64,000 bases of DNA from CmP2 sp052084925 (GCA_052084925.1 JBQDEV010000003.1:1-64000); one strand, 5' to 3'. Counted from the stretch's first letter, positions 49,604-58,618 are shown. A program made the numbers and translations. The notes: a model not told the origin generated them from the letters alone.

Positions 49604-51476
49604 GATCGTCCCTCATGAGCTAAGCAGCATCGTGAGGCCGTCTTCCGTTCTCGACCGTGGCACACCACCTTCGCGCTCGAAGCTTGAGAACTGGCCCGTG
49701 GTGTACACGCTCAACAACGACAATGAGATCTACATCGGCGAAACACGCAATGCGGTCGCTCGTCTGCGACAGCATCATCAACATCAGGAGAAACGTCGGC
49801 TCTCCCAAGTGCAGGTCATCATTGACGACGACTTCAACAAGTCGGCCGCGTTGGACCTCGAGTCCTTTCTGATCCGCCTCTTCGCTGGCGACGGTAAATT
49901 CAGCGTGCTCAATCGGAACGAAGGGATCGTCGATTCCGACTATTTCAATCGGATCCACTATCTTGAGCGCTTTGACGAGATCTTCGAAGAACTGCGCCAT
50001 CGCAATTTCTTCACACGCAGTATCCAGGAGATCAGGAATCTAGATCTATATAAGCTCTCGCCGTTCAAAGCACCGACGAATGATCAGGCGATCATCGGTT
50101 CTGAGATCGTGGAGCGGCTGCTCGAGGACCTGGAGTCCGGCCAGGAGAGTACTGCGGTCATCCAGGGAAAAGCGGGCACGGGTAAAACTGTTTTGGCCAT
50201 CTACCTGATCAAGCTGCTCCGAGATATCGAGCGGCATGACAATGACGAAGTGCGGAGCAACGACACGATCTTCTCCGAATTCTTCACCGACGCTCATCGG
50301 CAGCTCTTGGCGGGTTTCAAAATCGGGCTCGTCATCCCGCAACAGTCACTCCGAGAGTCGGTGACCAAAGTATTCAGGAACACGCCCGATCTCGATGCCA
50401 CCATGATTCTGTCCCCCTTCCAGGTCGGTGAAGCTGAGGACGACTTTGACTTGCTGATCGTCGATGAGGCCCACCGGCTTAACCACCGGGCGAATCAACC
50501 CTCTGCCGCGCAGAACAAGCGCTTCCAGAGCATCAATGAGGCGCTGTTCGGTGAAGACCGACCCGAGCTCACCCAGCTTGACTGGATCGAGCGTCGATCG
50601 CGACATCGGATTCTCCTCATGGACGATGCACAAGCGGTGCGCCCGGCCGATATCCGCACGGAAATCGTCCGTGACCTCGTAGATCGAGCTACCGCAGCGC
50701 ATCGATACTATGAGCTCGAAACTCAGATGCGAGTGCGTGCGGGTTCTGACTACCTCGGGTTCGTCCGAGACCTCCTCAAGGGGGCACGGACAGAGCCCAG
50801 CAGCCCAGATTTTGGCGAATACGAACTCGGCATGGTCAGCGACCTTCAATCCATGGTGAAGCTCATTCGAGAGCGCGAACGAAAATTCGGACTCTCCCGT
50901 CTCGTCGCAGGATACGCCTGGCGGTGGAAATCCAAAGGCGATAAGCAGGCCTTCGATATCGAAGAAGATGGTGTTCAACTGCGCTGGAACTCGACGGCGA
51001 CTGATTGGATCAATAGCAAGTCCTCACTGGAGGAAGTGGGATCGATTCACACGGTTCAGGGGTATGACCTCAACTATGCAGGCGTGATCATTGGTCGCGA
51101 TCTTCGTCTGGATCCGGATACAAAGACCGTGTACTTCGATCGCTCCCACTACTTCGATGTGAAGGGCAAAGAGAACAATCCGAAGCTCGGGATTTCTTAC
51201 TCTGACGACGACATCCTGACGTACGTGCAAAACATTTATGCAGTACTGATGAGCCGCGGAATCCGGGGAACCTTCCTTTACGTCTGCGACGAACCGCTGC
51301 GCGAGTACTTCCAGGAGCATCTCCCCACCATCGACGCATCCGTTACTGGAGAACGCCGTCCCGGAGTCGAAAACGTCACGGTCTACGACTTGAGCCACGG
51401 AGTCGGAGGGGTCGCAGAAATCGATCTGGTGGAGACAGACGAAATCGTTCGAGATCCGATCGAGGAACGCAGCTGA
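49590..51476 (+). CDS. GIY-YIG nuclease fused to DUF2075 (SF1-like) helicase/ATPase
   Basis: A 628-residue two-module protein. Residues ~36-115 are a GIY-YIG nuclease domain: VYTL and IYIGET form the signature, Arg in ARLRQH, Glu91 in LESFLI and Asn in LNRNEG complete the site. Residues ~165-580 are a DUF2075 ATPase: Walker A GKAGTGKT (193-200), LLIVDEAHRL (DEAH at 292-295), ILLMDDAQAV, SIHTVQGYDLNYAGVIIGRD and VLMSRGIRGTFLYVCD, the SF1 motifs III, V and VI. The catalytic residues look intact. The ATG at 49590 lies 14 bases inside the MazG-like gene. GC is lower than around. Likely acts on nucleic acid; an antiphage role is inference. Confidence 0.88.
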   Translation: MTSFEIVPHELSSIVRPSSVLDRGTPPSRSKLENWPVVYTLNNDNEIYIGETRNAVARLRQHHQHQEKRRLSQVQVIIDDDFNKSAALDLESFLIRLFAGDGKFSVLNRNEGIVDSDYFNRIHYLERFDEIFEELRHRNFFTRSIQEIRNLDLYKLSPFKAPTNDQAIIGSEIVERLLEDLESGQESTAVIQGKAGTGKTVLAIYLIKLLRDIERHDNDEVRSNDTIFSEFFTDAHRQLLAGFKIGLVIPQQSLRESVTKVFRNTPDLDATMILSPFQVGEAEDDFDLLIVDEAHRLNHRANQPSAAQNKRFQSINEALFGEDRPELTQLDWIERRSRHRILLMDDAQAVRPADIRTEIVRDLVDRATAAHRYYELETQMRVRAGSDYLGFVRDLLKGARTEPSSPDFGEYELGMVSDLQSMVKLIRERERKFGLSRLVAGYAWRWKSKGDKQAFDIEEDGVQLRWNSTATDWINSKSSLEEVGSIHTVQGYDLNYAGVIIGRDLRLDPDTKTVYFDRSHYFDVKGKENNPKLGISYSDDDILTYVQNIYAVLMSRGIRGTFLYVCDEPLREYFQEHLPTIDASVTGERRPGVENVTVYDLSHGVGGVAEIDLVETDEIVRDPIEERS

Positions 51477-51524
51477 CTCGACGTCGTCCCCGCGATCGTG
51501 GCGGACTGTGTCGTCATGCCGAAA

Positions 51525-51556
51525 GGGCGCCCACGCCGAGTACGACGTGAGCGCCC
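51525..51556. terminator. Hairpin between convergent genes
   Basis: GGGCGC-C-CACG (51525-51535) pairs with CGTG-A-GCGCCC (51546-51556), ten pairs and one mismatch, with a 10-base loop. On the minus strand it is followed by TTTC. It probably serves both the helicase gene and the VTC gene. Confidence 0.5.
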
Positions 51557-51585
51557 GATCTGTGTGACGGTGCCCGGTGACTCTC

Positions 51586-52389
51586 TTAGGCCGCCGACCG
51601 GAAGTAGTGGTCAATGGTCCTCGCCCACGGGTTGCTCGGCAGTTCGGGGTAAAGCAGCGCGGCCGCCACGCAGTACTTGCTGACCTGATGCGGGCGGATG
51701 CCCGCCTCCTTGAGCAACTGGTCCCAGCGGCCCCCACCCCCTTCGGACTTCGTCTCCACCAAGACATCCTGAGGCCCGACGTGGCTTTCGCCGTCGTTGA
51801 CCGCGCGAATATCCAGGTCGCAGGTCAGTCGCTGATGGTCGTGGCACAGGGTGACTCGGTCATAGAGAGTTTCAAGCACCGGCTGTAGCTGTTCCGAGGG
51901 CGGGATCCGTCCGGGAGTATCGGCCACGATGGAGTCGATGAACTCCGTCCCCTCGGCGGTGAGATGCCGGGGTCGGTCGATGGGGTGATCGATGCGCTGC
52001 TTCACGGTCTGACCGCGATAGCCCTTCGACTTCACCTCCAGGTGACAGGTACCGGTATCCACGTAGGTCCGGGTGCGCACCTTGAACCGGTGCCGCCGAC
52101 GCTGCACGTGGTCCCGGAAGAACCGGAACTCGGGGGAGTCGAAGTAGACGGTGCGATACATGAACCGCCGCTTCTCCTCGATGGTCAGCACCCGGAAATC
52201 ATCGCGGGTAGCGTCGATCAGTTCGGAGAACAGCTCCCGCGGTAGGAAGTACTTCCGGTCCACGCGGGTCATTAGCCGTGCCTCAGTGTTGATCTCCTCC
52301 AGAGTGATGGGTTCAAGATGCTCGAGCTGCGCATCGATGTCGTCGATGAGCGGGCTGATCGGGGTGGTGTAATCAGCTGCGGTATTCAT
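51586..52389 (-). CDS. VTC-domain polyphosphate polymerase-like protein
   Basis: A 267-residue protein with a VTC domain: LMTRVDRKYFLP start, FMYRTVYFDSPEFRFFRDH, RRRHRFKVRTRTY and HLEVKSKGYRGQTVKQR supply the basic tunnel residues that hold nucleotide and polyphosphate in yeast Vtc4; VLVETKSEGG carries a conserved Glu and Lys. It begins 4 bases inside the DUF4956 gene (ATGA overlap). The pair is a known bacterial association; the product may be polyphosphate, but that is inferred. Confidence 0.82.
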   Translation of the reverse strand: MNTAADYTTPISPLIDDIDAQLEHLEPITLEEINTEARLMTRVDRKYFLPRELFSELIDATRDDFRVLTIEEKRRFMYRTVYFDSPEFRFFRDHVQRRRHRFKVRTRTYVDTGTCHLEVKSKGYRGQTVKQRIDHPIDRPRHLTAEGTEFIDSIVADTPGRIPPSEQLQPVLETLYDRVTLCHDHQRLTCDLDIRAVNDGESHVGPQDVLVETKSEGGGGRWDQLLKEAGIRPHQVSKYCVAAALLYPELPSNPWARTIDHYFRSAA

Positions 52390-53057
52390 CGGATGCCTTC
52401 CGGTCGAGCGGCGGCGCGCACCGCGTTGGTGCTACCGGTGTGCACTGCGCGGGAGGCCCCGATCGACTCGCGCGGTGCGCGGGGCTGGTCCGATTTCGAA
52501 GGGGACGTTGCGCCGGGCTTCACCTTGTACCGGACATCCACGAGCATGGTGTCGCGCACCTGGTCGATATCGAGCACCTCAGCGCGCACGTACTGAGCGT
52601 GGAAAAGGTCCTTCAAATAGCTGATGAGTTCTTCGTGATGGATGATGGCGCGGTCCACGGTCAGGGTCAGTCGGTGCGTGGTGGGTGCGACGAGCGGGGA
52701 ATCCAACACGGCCATGGCAGTGAGCACCAGAGCCGAGAGCACCGGGGTGATCCACATCGGCTCCGGGTGGAGGCCAGCCAGTAATCCGAGGGCCAACGCG
52801 GTGAAGTAGTAGGCGATCTCCTGCTGGGTGATCTGGTCCGAGCGCAGGCGGATGATGGAGAGAATGCCGAACAGGCCCATGCCGAGTCCGACGCCGACTT
52901 CCACCGAGCCTAGGGCGATGGTCACGGCGACCACGCCGATGTTCAGCGCGACATAGGACAGCAGCAGGTCACGCCGCCGGTGTCTGCGAAAGTACAGCAC
53001 GTACGCCAGGATGGTGATGGCAATGAGGTCGGTGGCCAAAGCAATGATGAGTGACAT
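52386..53057 (-). CDS. DUF4956 membrane protein
   Basis: A 223-residue protein with about four membrane helices in the first ~125 residues, including the conserved GLGMGLFGILSIIRLRSDQITQQEIAYYF stretch in two blocks (about 58-85), followed by a cytoplasmic alpha/beta domain and a disordered basic tail (~180-223). A GGAGAGAG site precedes the ATG. It is coupled to the VTC-domain gene and probably anchors it or moves polyphosphate across the membrane. Confidence 0.83.
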   Translation of the reverse strand: MSLIIALATDLIAITILAYVLYFRRHRRRDLLLSYVALNIGVVAVTIALGSVEVGVGLGMGLFGILSIIRLRSDQITQQEIAYYFTALALGLLAGLHPEPMWITPVLSALVLTAMAVLDSPLVAPTTHRLTLTVDRAIIHHEELISYLKDLFHAQYVRAEVLDIDQVRDTMLVDVRYKVKPGATSPSKSDQPRAPRESIGASRAVHTGSTNAVRAAARPEGIR

Positions 53058-53121
53058 GATCTCTCTCCTTCAGGATGTTGATCACGTCAGCCTGGGACAT
53101 TTCTGTGAGCAGACGATGAGG

Positions 53122-53142
53122 AAAAAATGAGACGGCTCTCAT
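53122..53142 (-). terminator. Intrinsic terminator of the oxidoreductase gene
   Basis: On the minus strand ATGAGA-GCCG-TCTCAT is followed by a T run (53122-53127 as A on the plus strand). It lies 4 bases past the stop of the gene at 53146. Confidence 0.8.
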
Positions 53143-53145
53143 CTT

Positions 53146-54102
53146 TCACTCAGTTTGGGTGATCACCACGTTGCCCACGGCATGTCCGGACTCGACCTGC
53201 GCCACCGCCTCGGCGGCGCAGGAGAAGTCGTAGGATTCGGAAACGATCGGTGTGAAGGACCCTCGATTGATCAGCTCGGCGATCTCGGCAAAAACTGTGG
53301 TGGTGCGCCGCCGCTGTACAGCCGATCCACCCAAGTCAGCCGCAAGTTGATGATCGGCTGCCGACCGAATCGCACCAGGCTTCTTCAGTAGCTGTGCCGC
53401 GGCGCGTAGCGTTTCGCCGCCCACGGCATCGATGACGGCGTCGACGCCGTCCGGGGCCACCGCTTGGACGCGCCCGACCCAGCACTCACCCTTCTCGACA
53501 TGCTCGGCGCGTAATGTCTCGACCAATTCCTTCTTTGCAGCCGAGGCTACCCCCAGGACGCGGATGTCTCGGAGCTTCGCGAGCCCACAAGCAGCGGTGC
53601 CCACGCCGCCGCCAGCCCCCAGCACCAGCACGGTGGATCCGGCGGGCAGATCGAGCTCGTCGAGGGCATCGTAGGCGGTGCCGACCGAGACGGGGATCGA
53701 CGCGGCTTCCGCGTCGCTGACCCCGTCCGGGGTGTGGGTGACGCTGGAGCCTGAGAGCAGCACCCGCTCTGCGAACGAGCCACTCCCAGCTGCGGTGGCT
53801 CCGAAGACCCGGTCGCCCGGGGCTACATGACTCACGTTCTCGCCCACCGCAAGCACCGTACCGGCGGCTTCTCGTCCCATCGCCATGGGGAACTCGACAG
53901 GTACCGACCCTTGACGTTCGCCGTTGCGGACCTTGATGTCGGCGGGGTTCACCCCGGAGGCCCGCAGAGTGATCAGCACCTGGTCTGCAGCCGGCTGAGG
54001 TGAAGGGACGGTGAAGAATTGTGTGACATTCTCGGTTCCGTATTCCGTAAAGCCGAAGAGCTGGATAGGCTCGGCAATATCACTATCCCGATACATAGTC
54101 AT
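53146..54102 (-). CDS. NADP-dependent alcohol dehydrogenase/quinone reductase-like protein
   Basis: A 318-residue medium-chain dehydrogenase/reductase without the structural zinc cysteines, like quinone oxidoreductases. Features: ASGVNPADIKVRNGE, GREAAGTVLAVGENV, GDRVFGATAAGSGSFAE and the Rossmann loop VLVLGAGGGVGTAACGLAKL. The start at 54102 (or 54096) has an AAAGGGA site; a longer upstream frame lacks family similarity. It is divergent from the SDR gene at 54200; a shared regulator is possible. Confidence 0.85.
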   Translation of the reverse strand: MTMYRDSDIAEPIQLFGFTEYGTENVTQFFTVPSPQPAADQVLITLRASGVNPADIKVRNGERQGSVPVEFPMAMGREAAGTVLAVGENVSHVAPGDRVFGATAAGSGSFAERVLLSGSSVTHTPDGVSDAEAASIPVSVGTAYDALDELDLPAGSTVLVLGAGGGVGTAACGLAKLRDIRVLGVASAAKKELVETLRAEHVEKGECWVGRVQAVAPDGVDAVIDAVGGETLRAAAQLLKKPGAIRSAADHQLAADLGGSAVQRRRTTTVFAEIAELINRGSFTPIVSESYDFSCAAEAVAQVESGHAVGNVVITQTE

Positions 54103-54199
54103 GATGGTGATGGTCCCTTTCGTCGCCGCTGATGGCCCCATCGTATCGAGGCGAATGCAGCGGCGCGATGGCATTTTCTCAAGTTCTCAGGAGAGCGCA

Positions 54200-54952
54200 A
54201 TGGCATTCGAAGGTAAGACAGGGCTCGTGACCGGTGGCGGTTCAGGAATTGGCGAAGCCGTCGCCAAAGATCTCGCCGAGCGTGGTGTGAATGTCGTGGT
54301 CGCCGACCTCAATCTCGAGGGCGCGGAGCGTGTGGTCGCCGAGATCAAGGAAGCTGGTGGCGAGGCCGCCGCGATTCAGGTGAATACCTCACTGCCGGAA
54401 GACAATGAGAAGGCCGTCCGCTTCGCAGTGGATACGTATGGGCAGCTCAACTACGCCGTGAACAATGCCGGCATCGGCGGAGCCCAGGCACCTGCCGGGG
54501 AGGTGGACGTCGACGACTGGAACAACGTCATCAACATCAACCTCAACGGGGTGCTCTACGGCATGCGCTATCAGATTCCGGCGATGCTGGAGGCTGGCGC
54601 AGCCGAGAGCTCGATCGTGAACATGGCCTCGATTCACGGCACCGTGGCTGCGTTGGGTAATGGCGCCTACACCGCGGCCAAGCATGGCGTGGTTGGCCTG
54701 ACGAAGAACGCGGCGGCCGAATACGGGCCCCAGGGGTTGCGCGTGAACTCCGTGGGACCGGCCTACATCGACACCCCGCTGCTGCGGGGATTGCCGGATG
54801 AGTTCCGCTCGGCACTCATTGCCAAGCACCCGTTGGGTCGACTGGGCCGCTCTGAAGAGGTGGCAGCTCTGGTGCGGTTCCTGCTGTCCGAGGAAGCTTC
54901 GTTCATCACCGGCAGCTACCACCTCGTGGATGGTGGCTACACCGCTGTGTAA
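54200..54952 (+). CDS. Short-chain dehydrogenase/reductase
   Basis: A 250-residue classical SDR. The cofactor loop is VTGGGSGIGEAVAKDLAERG, the structural NNAG motif is AVNNAGIGG, and the catalytic set is the Ser of NMASIHG with YTAAK. The Asp in VVADLNLEG favours NAD. The C-terminal SYHLVDGGYTAV is typical of the 3-oxoacyl-ACP reductase/FabG-like group. TCAGGAGAG precedes the ATG. Its 3' end overlaps the next, convergent gene by 16 bases. Confidence 0.9.
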   Translation: MAFEGKTGLVTGGGSGIGEAVAKDLAERGVNVVVADLNLEGAERVVAEIKEAGGEAAAIQVNTSLPEDNEKAVRFAVDTYGQLNYAVNNAGIGGAQAPAGEVDVDDWNNVININLNGVLYGMRYQIPAMLEAGAAESSIVNMASIHGTVAALGNGAYTAAKHGVVGLTKNAAAEYGPQGLRVNSVGPAYIDTPLLRGLPDEFRSALIAKHPLGRLGRSEEVAALVRFLLSEEASFITGSYHLVDGGYTAV

Positions 54953-55467
54953 TTGGTCCGGTACCGTGCGCAGACGAAACTGCGATTCTGCACGGTGTCG
55001 ACCAACTCAAGCTGCAGCTGACGTGGGAGCAGTGGCGCGCCAGTCCCGAGGGTGACTGGCGCGTACTGCACCCACACCTCATCTAACAGTTGGGCGTCAG
55101 CGAACTGACCGGCCAGATCTCCGCCGCCCATCACCCAGATGTCCTTCTCCGCGGCCGAGGCCTCAATGTCGGTAAAGTGGTCGCGCACGTCGCCCTGGAC
55201 GAACCGCACGTCCTTGTCCTCCGGGGCTGGCAACTCCCGATGGGCGAAGACCCAGGTCGGTTCCTCGTAGTCCCAGCTCCCCTGGTTCTTGCGCAGCCAC
55301 TCGTAAGTGGACGCACCCATCACCAGCGCCCCGATGTTCTTGACGAAACCCGGGTATCCCATGGGCCCCTCGGGGTCGAAGTCCTGGTCGAAGAGCCAGT
55401 CCAGAGAATGATTCTCCGTGGCGATGAACCCGTCCAGGCTGGTGGCGGTGAAATAGTGCGTGGTCAT
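54937..55467 (-). CDS. Dihydrofolate reductase-family protein (RibD C-terminal fold)
   Basis: A 176-residue RibD_C/DHFR-fold reductase: HYFTATSLDGFIATENHSLDWL start, GALVMGASTYEW and DIWVMGGGDLAGQF (NADPH site). These small proteins are usually annotated as deaminase/reductase family members and the substrate is unknown. TAGCCT lies 6 bases before the ATG (leaderless). The stop region overlaps the end of the SDR gene by 16 bases in convergent orientation. Confidence 0.85.
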   Translation of the reverse strand: MTTHYFTATSLDGFIATENHSLDWLFDQDFDPEGPMGYPGFVKNIGALVMGASTYEWLRKNQGSWDYEEPTWVFAHRELPAPEDKDVRFVQGDVRDHFTDIEASAAEKDIWVMGGGDLAGQFADAQLLDEVWVQYAPVTLGTGAPLLPRQLQLELVDTVQNRSFVCARYRTNYTAV

Positions 55468-55541
55468 CGCCTCAGGCTACCCCCGAGCCCACACAGGGCG
55501 GAACGCCCGGCGAGTTGCCGCCGTGGTGCTGTCAGACCCGA

Positions 55542-57446
55542 TCAGTACCGTTCGATGGCGTACTGGGCGGCCATGCGTACCGGAGCGTTCGGTGCGCCAT
55601 AGCCGTTGTAGCCGCTGCGGCGCTCCACCACTTCGAAGAAGACCGTGCCGATGGTCCGGGTGTAGAAGTGCAGGAACTCACCCTCGTCATCGCGGTCGTA
55701 GAGCAGGTGGTGCTCGCGCAGGGTGTCGAGGAAGTCCTGATTCAAGCGGAATCGGGCCTGCAGATCTTCGTAGTAGTTCTCCGGCACGGGCAGGAACCGC
55801 AGCCCGGCGTTGGCGGCGTTCCGGGCCAGGGTAACGATGTCGTCCGTGGCGAAAGCCAGATGCTGAGGGTAGGCGGAACGGCGCATCTGCTCGTGGTTGC
55901 CGGTGGGCACACGCTCGGTGCCCTGATTGTGCGTGGGCGCCACATCGCGCACCTGAGGCACCATGTTCAACGGCATGCGGATCGTGCCGTCGGTGGTGCG
56001 CATGACTTGGGAGCGCACCAGGCCCTGCGGGGAGGGCACGTCGGCGGGAGGCTGGGTTCCCAAGCCCAGAGCTGCCGTGTAGAAGAGGATCGCCTCATCG
56101 AAGTGCTGCCAGGGCTGAGCGAGATTGACGTGGTCGAGCCCGGTGACCAGCTCACGCTCGCTGGCCTGCTGGTTCGGGTCACCGAACTCGGTGAGCCAGC
56201 CCGGATGAGAACCGTTCTGCTCGGGGGCGAAGAACACCTCGGTGCCGTCGGGGGCCAAGACGCCGCGCAACACCATCTCATCGGCGCGGTTGGCGCGATG
56301 GGCTGGCGGGATCTGCAGGTGACGCGCCCGGTCGGCGGAGGTCTTCGGGTCGGGCAACTGGAAGCCGAGACCGGCGATCACCGATCCGGCGACCCCGAGC
56401 GGCAGCTCGTTGAGCACGATGCGAGCGTCGCCGGAGGCGAAGAGGCGAACGTCCTTGGTGCGGTGCATCCCGCGATCGGTGAATCCCAGCTGGGTCAGCA
56501 GGGAAGCGATTTCTTCGGTTTCCTCGGCCTTGATCTCGGCGTAGTCCCAGCCGGTCGGCGCCGCCACGGGTTCCAGGGCCTTGAGTGCCATGGTGTTCGC
56601 CTCGGAAGCCGGGTCAATGCCGGCGGCAGGCAGGGCGGCGCAGGTGGCGTCGGCCAGCCAGACGAGGGAGCGCAGCGCGTCACGGGTGGTGCGCACGACG
56701 TCGGTCTGACGGAACACGTCGTTGAAGATCTCCAGTGACACCGGGCCGGTGTAGCCGGCACGGGTGAGCTCCACCATGAAGTTCACCAGGTCGAAGGAGC
56801 CCTCGCCGGGGAAGTTCCGGTAGTGGCGCGACCAGGAGAGCAGATCCATCATCATCTCGGGAGCGTCGGCGAGCTGAAGGAAGTAGATCTTCTCGGCGGG
56901 GATGGTGGAGAACGCGGAGGGGTCCGACCGGCGCGACAGGATATGGAAGGAATCCAGGCAAACACCGAGATTGGGGCGGTTTGCCTGCTCCACCAGTGAC
57001 CAGGCGTGCTCGTAAGTGTTCACATAGCGACCCCAGGCGAGTGCCTCATAGGCGAGTCGGATCCCGTACTTCGCTCCGAGATCCGCAGCACGTCCCAACT
57101 GGTCAATGGCAATGCCATCGTTCCAATCGGTGGCGGTCCCCACATTGGAGCAGACCAGGATCAAGTCCATGCCCAAGCGCTGCATGAGCCGGAATTTCTC
57201 TTCCAGCCGGTATAGGTTTTCGGTAAAGACCTCTTCGCTGACGCCTTCCAGATCGCGGAACGGCTGGTAGAGATCCAGGGTGATGCCGAGCTCTTGCGCC
57301 AGGTCCACTACCTGCTCGGGGGAGAGGGGCGAGGTCATCAGGTCCTGCTCGAAGATCTCCACACCGTCAAAGCCCACCTCTGCGGCGGCGCGCATCTTCT
57401 CTTCCAGAGATCCGGAAATGCATACGGTTGCAATGGACGTGCGCAT
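55542..57446 (-). CDS. qsuB: 3-dehydroshikimate dehydratase, QsuB type (sugar-isomerase + HPPD-like domains)
   Basis: A 634-residue two-domain enzyme. Residues 1-~270 are a xylose-isomerase-like TIM barrel (FDGVEIFEQDL; GVCLDSFHILSRRSDPS; GPVSLEIFNDVFRQ) that in QsuB converts 3-dehydroshikimate to protocatechuate. Residues ~290-634 form a 4-hydroxyphenylpyruvate-dioxygenase-like vicinal-oxygen-chelate domain with metal ligands in GLDHVNLAQPW, HLAFATDD and FFEVVERRSGYNGYG. The start at 57446 is fixed by GAGGAG. It belongs with the shikimate dehydrogenase upstream, in a quinate/shikimate catabolic route to beta-ketoadipate. Confidence 0.88.
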   Translation of the reverse strand: MRTSIATVCISGSLEEKMRAAAEVGFDGVEIFEQDLMTSPLSPEQVVDLAQELGITLDLYQPFRDLEGVSEEVFTENLYRLEEKFRLMQRLGMDLILVCSNVGTATDWNDGIAIDQLGRAADLGAKYGIRLAYEALAWGRYVNTYEHAWSLVEQANRPNLGVCLDSFHILSRRSDPSAFSTIPAEKIYFLQLADAPEMMMDLLSWSRHYRNFPGEGSFDLVNFMVELTRAGYTGPVSLEIFNDVFRQTDVVRTTRDALRSLVWLADATCAALPAAGIDPASEANTMALKALEPVAAPTGWDYAEIKAEETEEIASLLTQLGFTDRGMHRTKDVRLFASGDARIVLNELPLGVAGSVIAGLGFQLPDPKTSADRARHLQIPPAHRANRADEMVLRGVLAPDGTEVFFAPEQNGSHPGWLTEFGDPNQQASERELVTGLDHVNLAQPWQHFDEAILFYTAALGLGTQPPADVPSPQGLVRSQVMRTTDGTIRMPLNMVPQVRDVAPTHNQGTERVPTGNHEQMRRSAYPQHLAFATDDIVTLARNAANAGLRFLPVPENYYEDLQARFRLNQDFLDTLREHHLLYDRDDEGEFLHFYTRTIGTVFFEVVERRSGYNGYGAPNAPVRMAAQYAIERY

Positions 57447-57634
57447 GATGCTCCTCATTCAGCGTGCGGCGGGGTGACCCTTCTGGTCATCGTACTAGTC
57501 ATCGCTCATTTCGGGGTCTTCCCGTGGTCCTCTTGAGTAGATCCAAGGCACTCACTGCTTCAATCAGGAGACCCATAGCTCGTAGTACCTGCGCGACTCT
57601 GCTGGAACATGCCTCATGGCTACGCCAATTGTTG

Positions 57635-57683
57635 TGTACAGAGTTCTATACATAGCGCCTTGTTATGTCTAGAACTCTGTACA
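57635..57683. promoter_or_regulatory. Paired 18-bp operator-like palindromes
   Basis: TGTACAGAGTTCTATACA (57635-57652) and TGTCTAGAACTCTGTACA (57666-57683) are each near-palindromic and are reverse complements of each other with a single mismatch, centres 31 bases apart. They can also fold as one 19-bp hairpin. They lie between qsuD and qsuB, about 190 bases before the qsuB start. Confidence 0.75.
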
Positions 57684-57705
57684 AAGAGGCCTGAAGAGGT
57701 CAGTC

Positions 57706-58575
57706 CTACTGCGGTGCGGAGAGCTCCTGGAAGTGCTCGTTCATGCGCGCCTGATCCGGAGTGATACCGGTGATCAGCTTGAACGCATCGACCGCCTGGC
57801 CCACGGCCATGCCGCCACCATCGGCTACCTGCAGCCCACGAGCGCGGGCCGCCTCGATGAGCTCGGTGTTGCGCGGCAGATAGATCACGTCGGAAACCCA
57901 CGACCCATTCGGCAGCCAGGTCGGGTCCACCGGCAGGCCCGGATGGATGTTCATGCCCACCGGGGTGCACTGGGCGAAGCCGGTGGCGTCCGTCAGCGCG
58001 GACTGCAGATCTCCGTGCTCGACGGCAATGACCTGTTGCTTCGGGAACTGCTGCTGCAGGGACTCGGCGCGCTCGCGGGCACGGTCGGCGTCAAGATCGA
58101 TGAGGGAGAGCTTCTCGACACCTGCCCGCAGTAGGGCGTAGGCAATTGCAGCCCCTGCGCCGCCGGTGCCCAATTGGACCACGTTGCTGTAGTCCGGGTT
58201 GTCGAGATTGTGCTCCAGGCCGGTGGTGTAGCCGGAGAAGTCGGTGTTGTAACCGATGGTCTTGCCATCACGGATCAGCACGGTGTTCACCGCGCCCAGG
58301 GCGCGGGCGTCGTCATCGATCTCATCGAGGTGCTCCATGATGAGCTGCTTGACCGGGTGGGTGATGTTGAAGGCGTTGAAACCCAGCTCGATGCCGGCCT
58401 TGAGGAGACGCGATGCATGCTCCGGACCCAGCCCGAGAGCGGTGAGATCCACCGGGCGGTAGAGGTAGAGCAGGCCGTGCTCGCGTCCTTCCTTTTCGTG
58501 CATGGGCGGGGACAGCGAGGCGGTAATGCCGTCGCCGATGAGGCCGACCAGGTAGGACTCGGACACGGTGCTCAT
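57706..58575 (-). CDS. qsuD: Quinate/shikimate dehydrogenase (AroE/QsuD type)
   Basis: A 289-residue member of the shikimate dehydrogenase family. Substrate motifs: SLSPPMH (usually SxSxxxH), NITHPVK with the catalytic Lys and YNTDFSGY with the catalytic Asp. The cofactor loop is LGTGGAGAAIAYALL, and the Asp in SLIDLDADR suggests NAD rather than NADP, as in catabolic QsuD. An AAAGG site precedes the ATG at 58575. It lies upstream of qsuB on the same strand; qsuC and a transporter are not in the window. Confidence 0.87.
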   Translation of the reverse strand: MSTVSESYLVGLIGDGITASLSPPMHEKEGREHGLLYLYRPVDLTALGLGPEHASRLLKAGIELGFNAFNITHPVKQLIMEHLDEIDDDARALGAVNTVLIRDGKTIGYNTDFSGYTTGLEHNLDNPDYSNVVQLGTGGAGAAIAYALLRAGVEKLSLIDLDADRARERAESLQQQFPKQQVIAVEHGDLQSALTDATGFAQCTPVGMNIHPGLPVDPTWLPNGSWVSDVIYLPRNTELIEAARARGLQVADGGGMAVGQAVDAFKLITGITPDQARMNEHFQELSAPQ

Positions 58576-58618
58576 AAGGTTGCCTTTCTCAAAGGTGCAG
58601 AGATGACAGCACAACGGC

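Noticed and set aside
57499..57576. 25-codon minus-strand frame (MGLLIEAVSALDLLKR start) between qsuD and qsuB
   Set aside because: The peptide composition looks protein-like, but there is no good ribosome-binding site or -10 box and no homology to lean on. It could be a remnant; not called.
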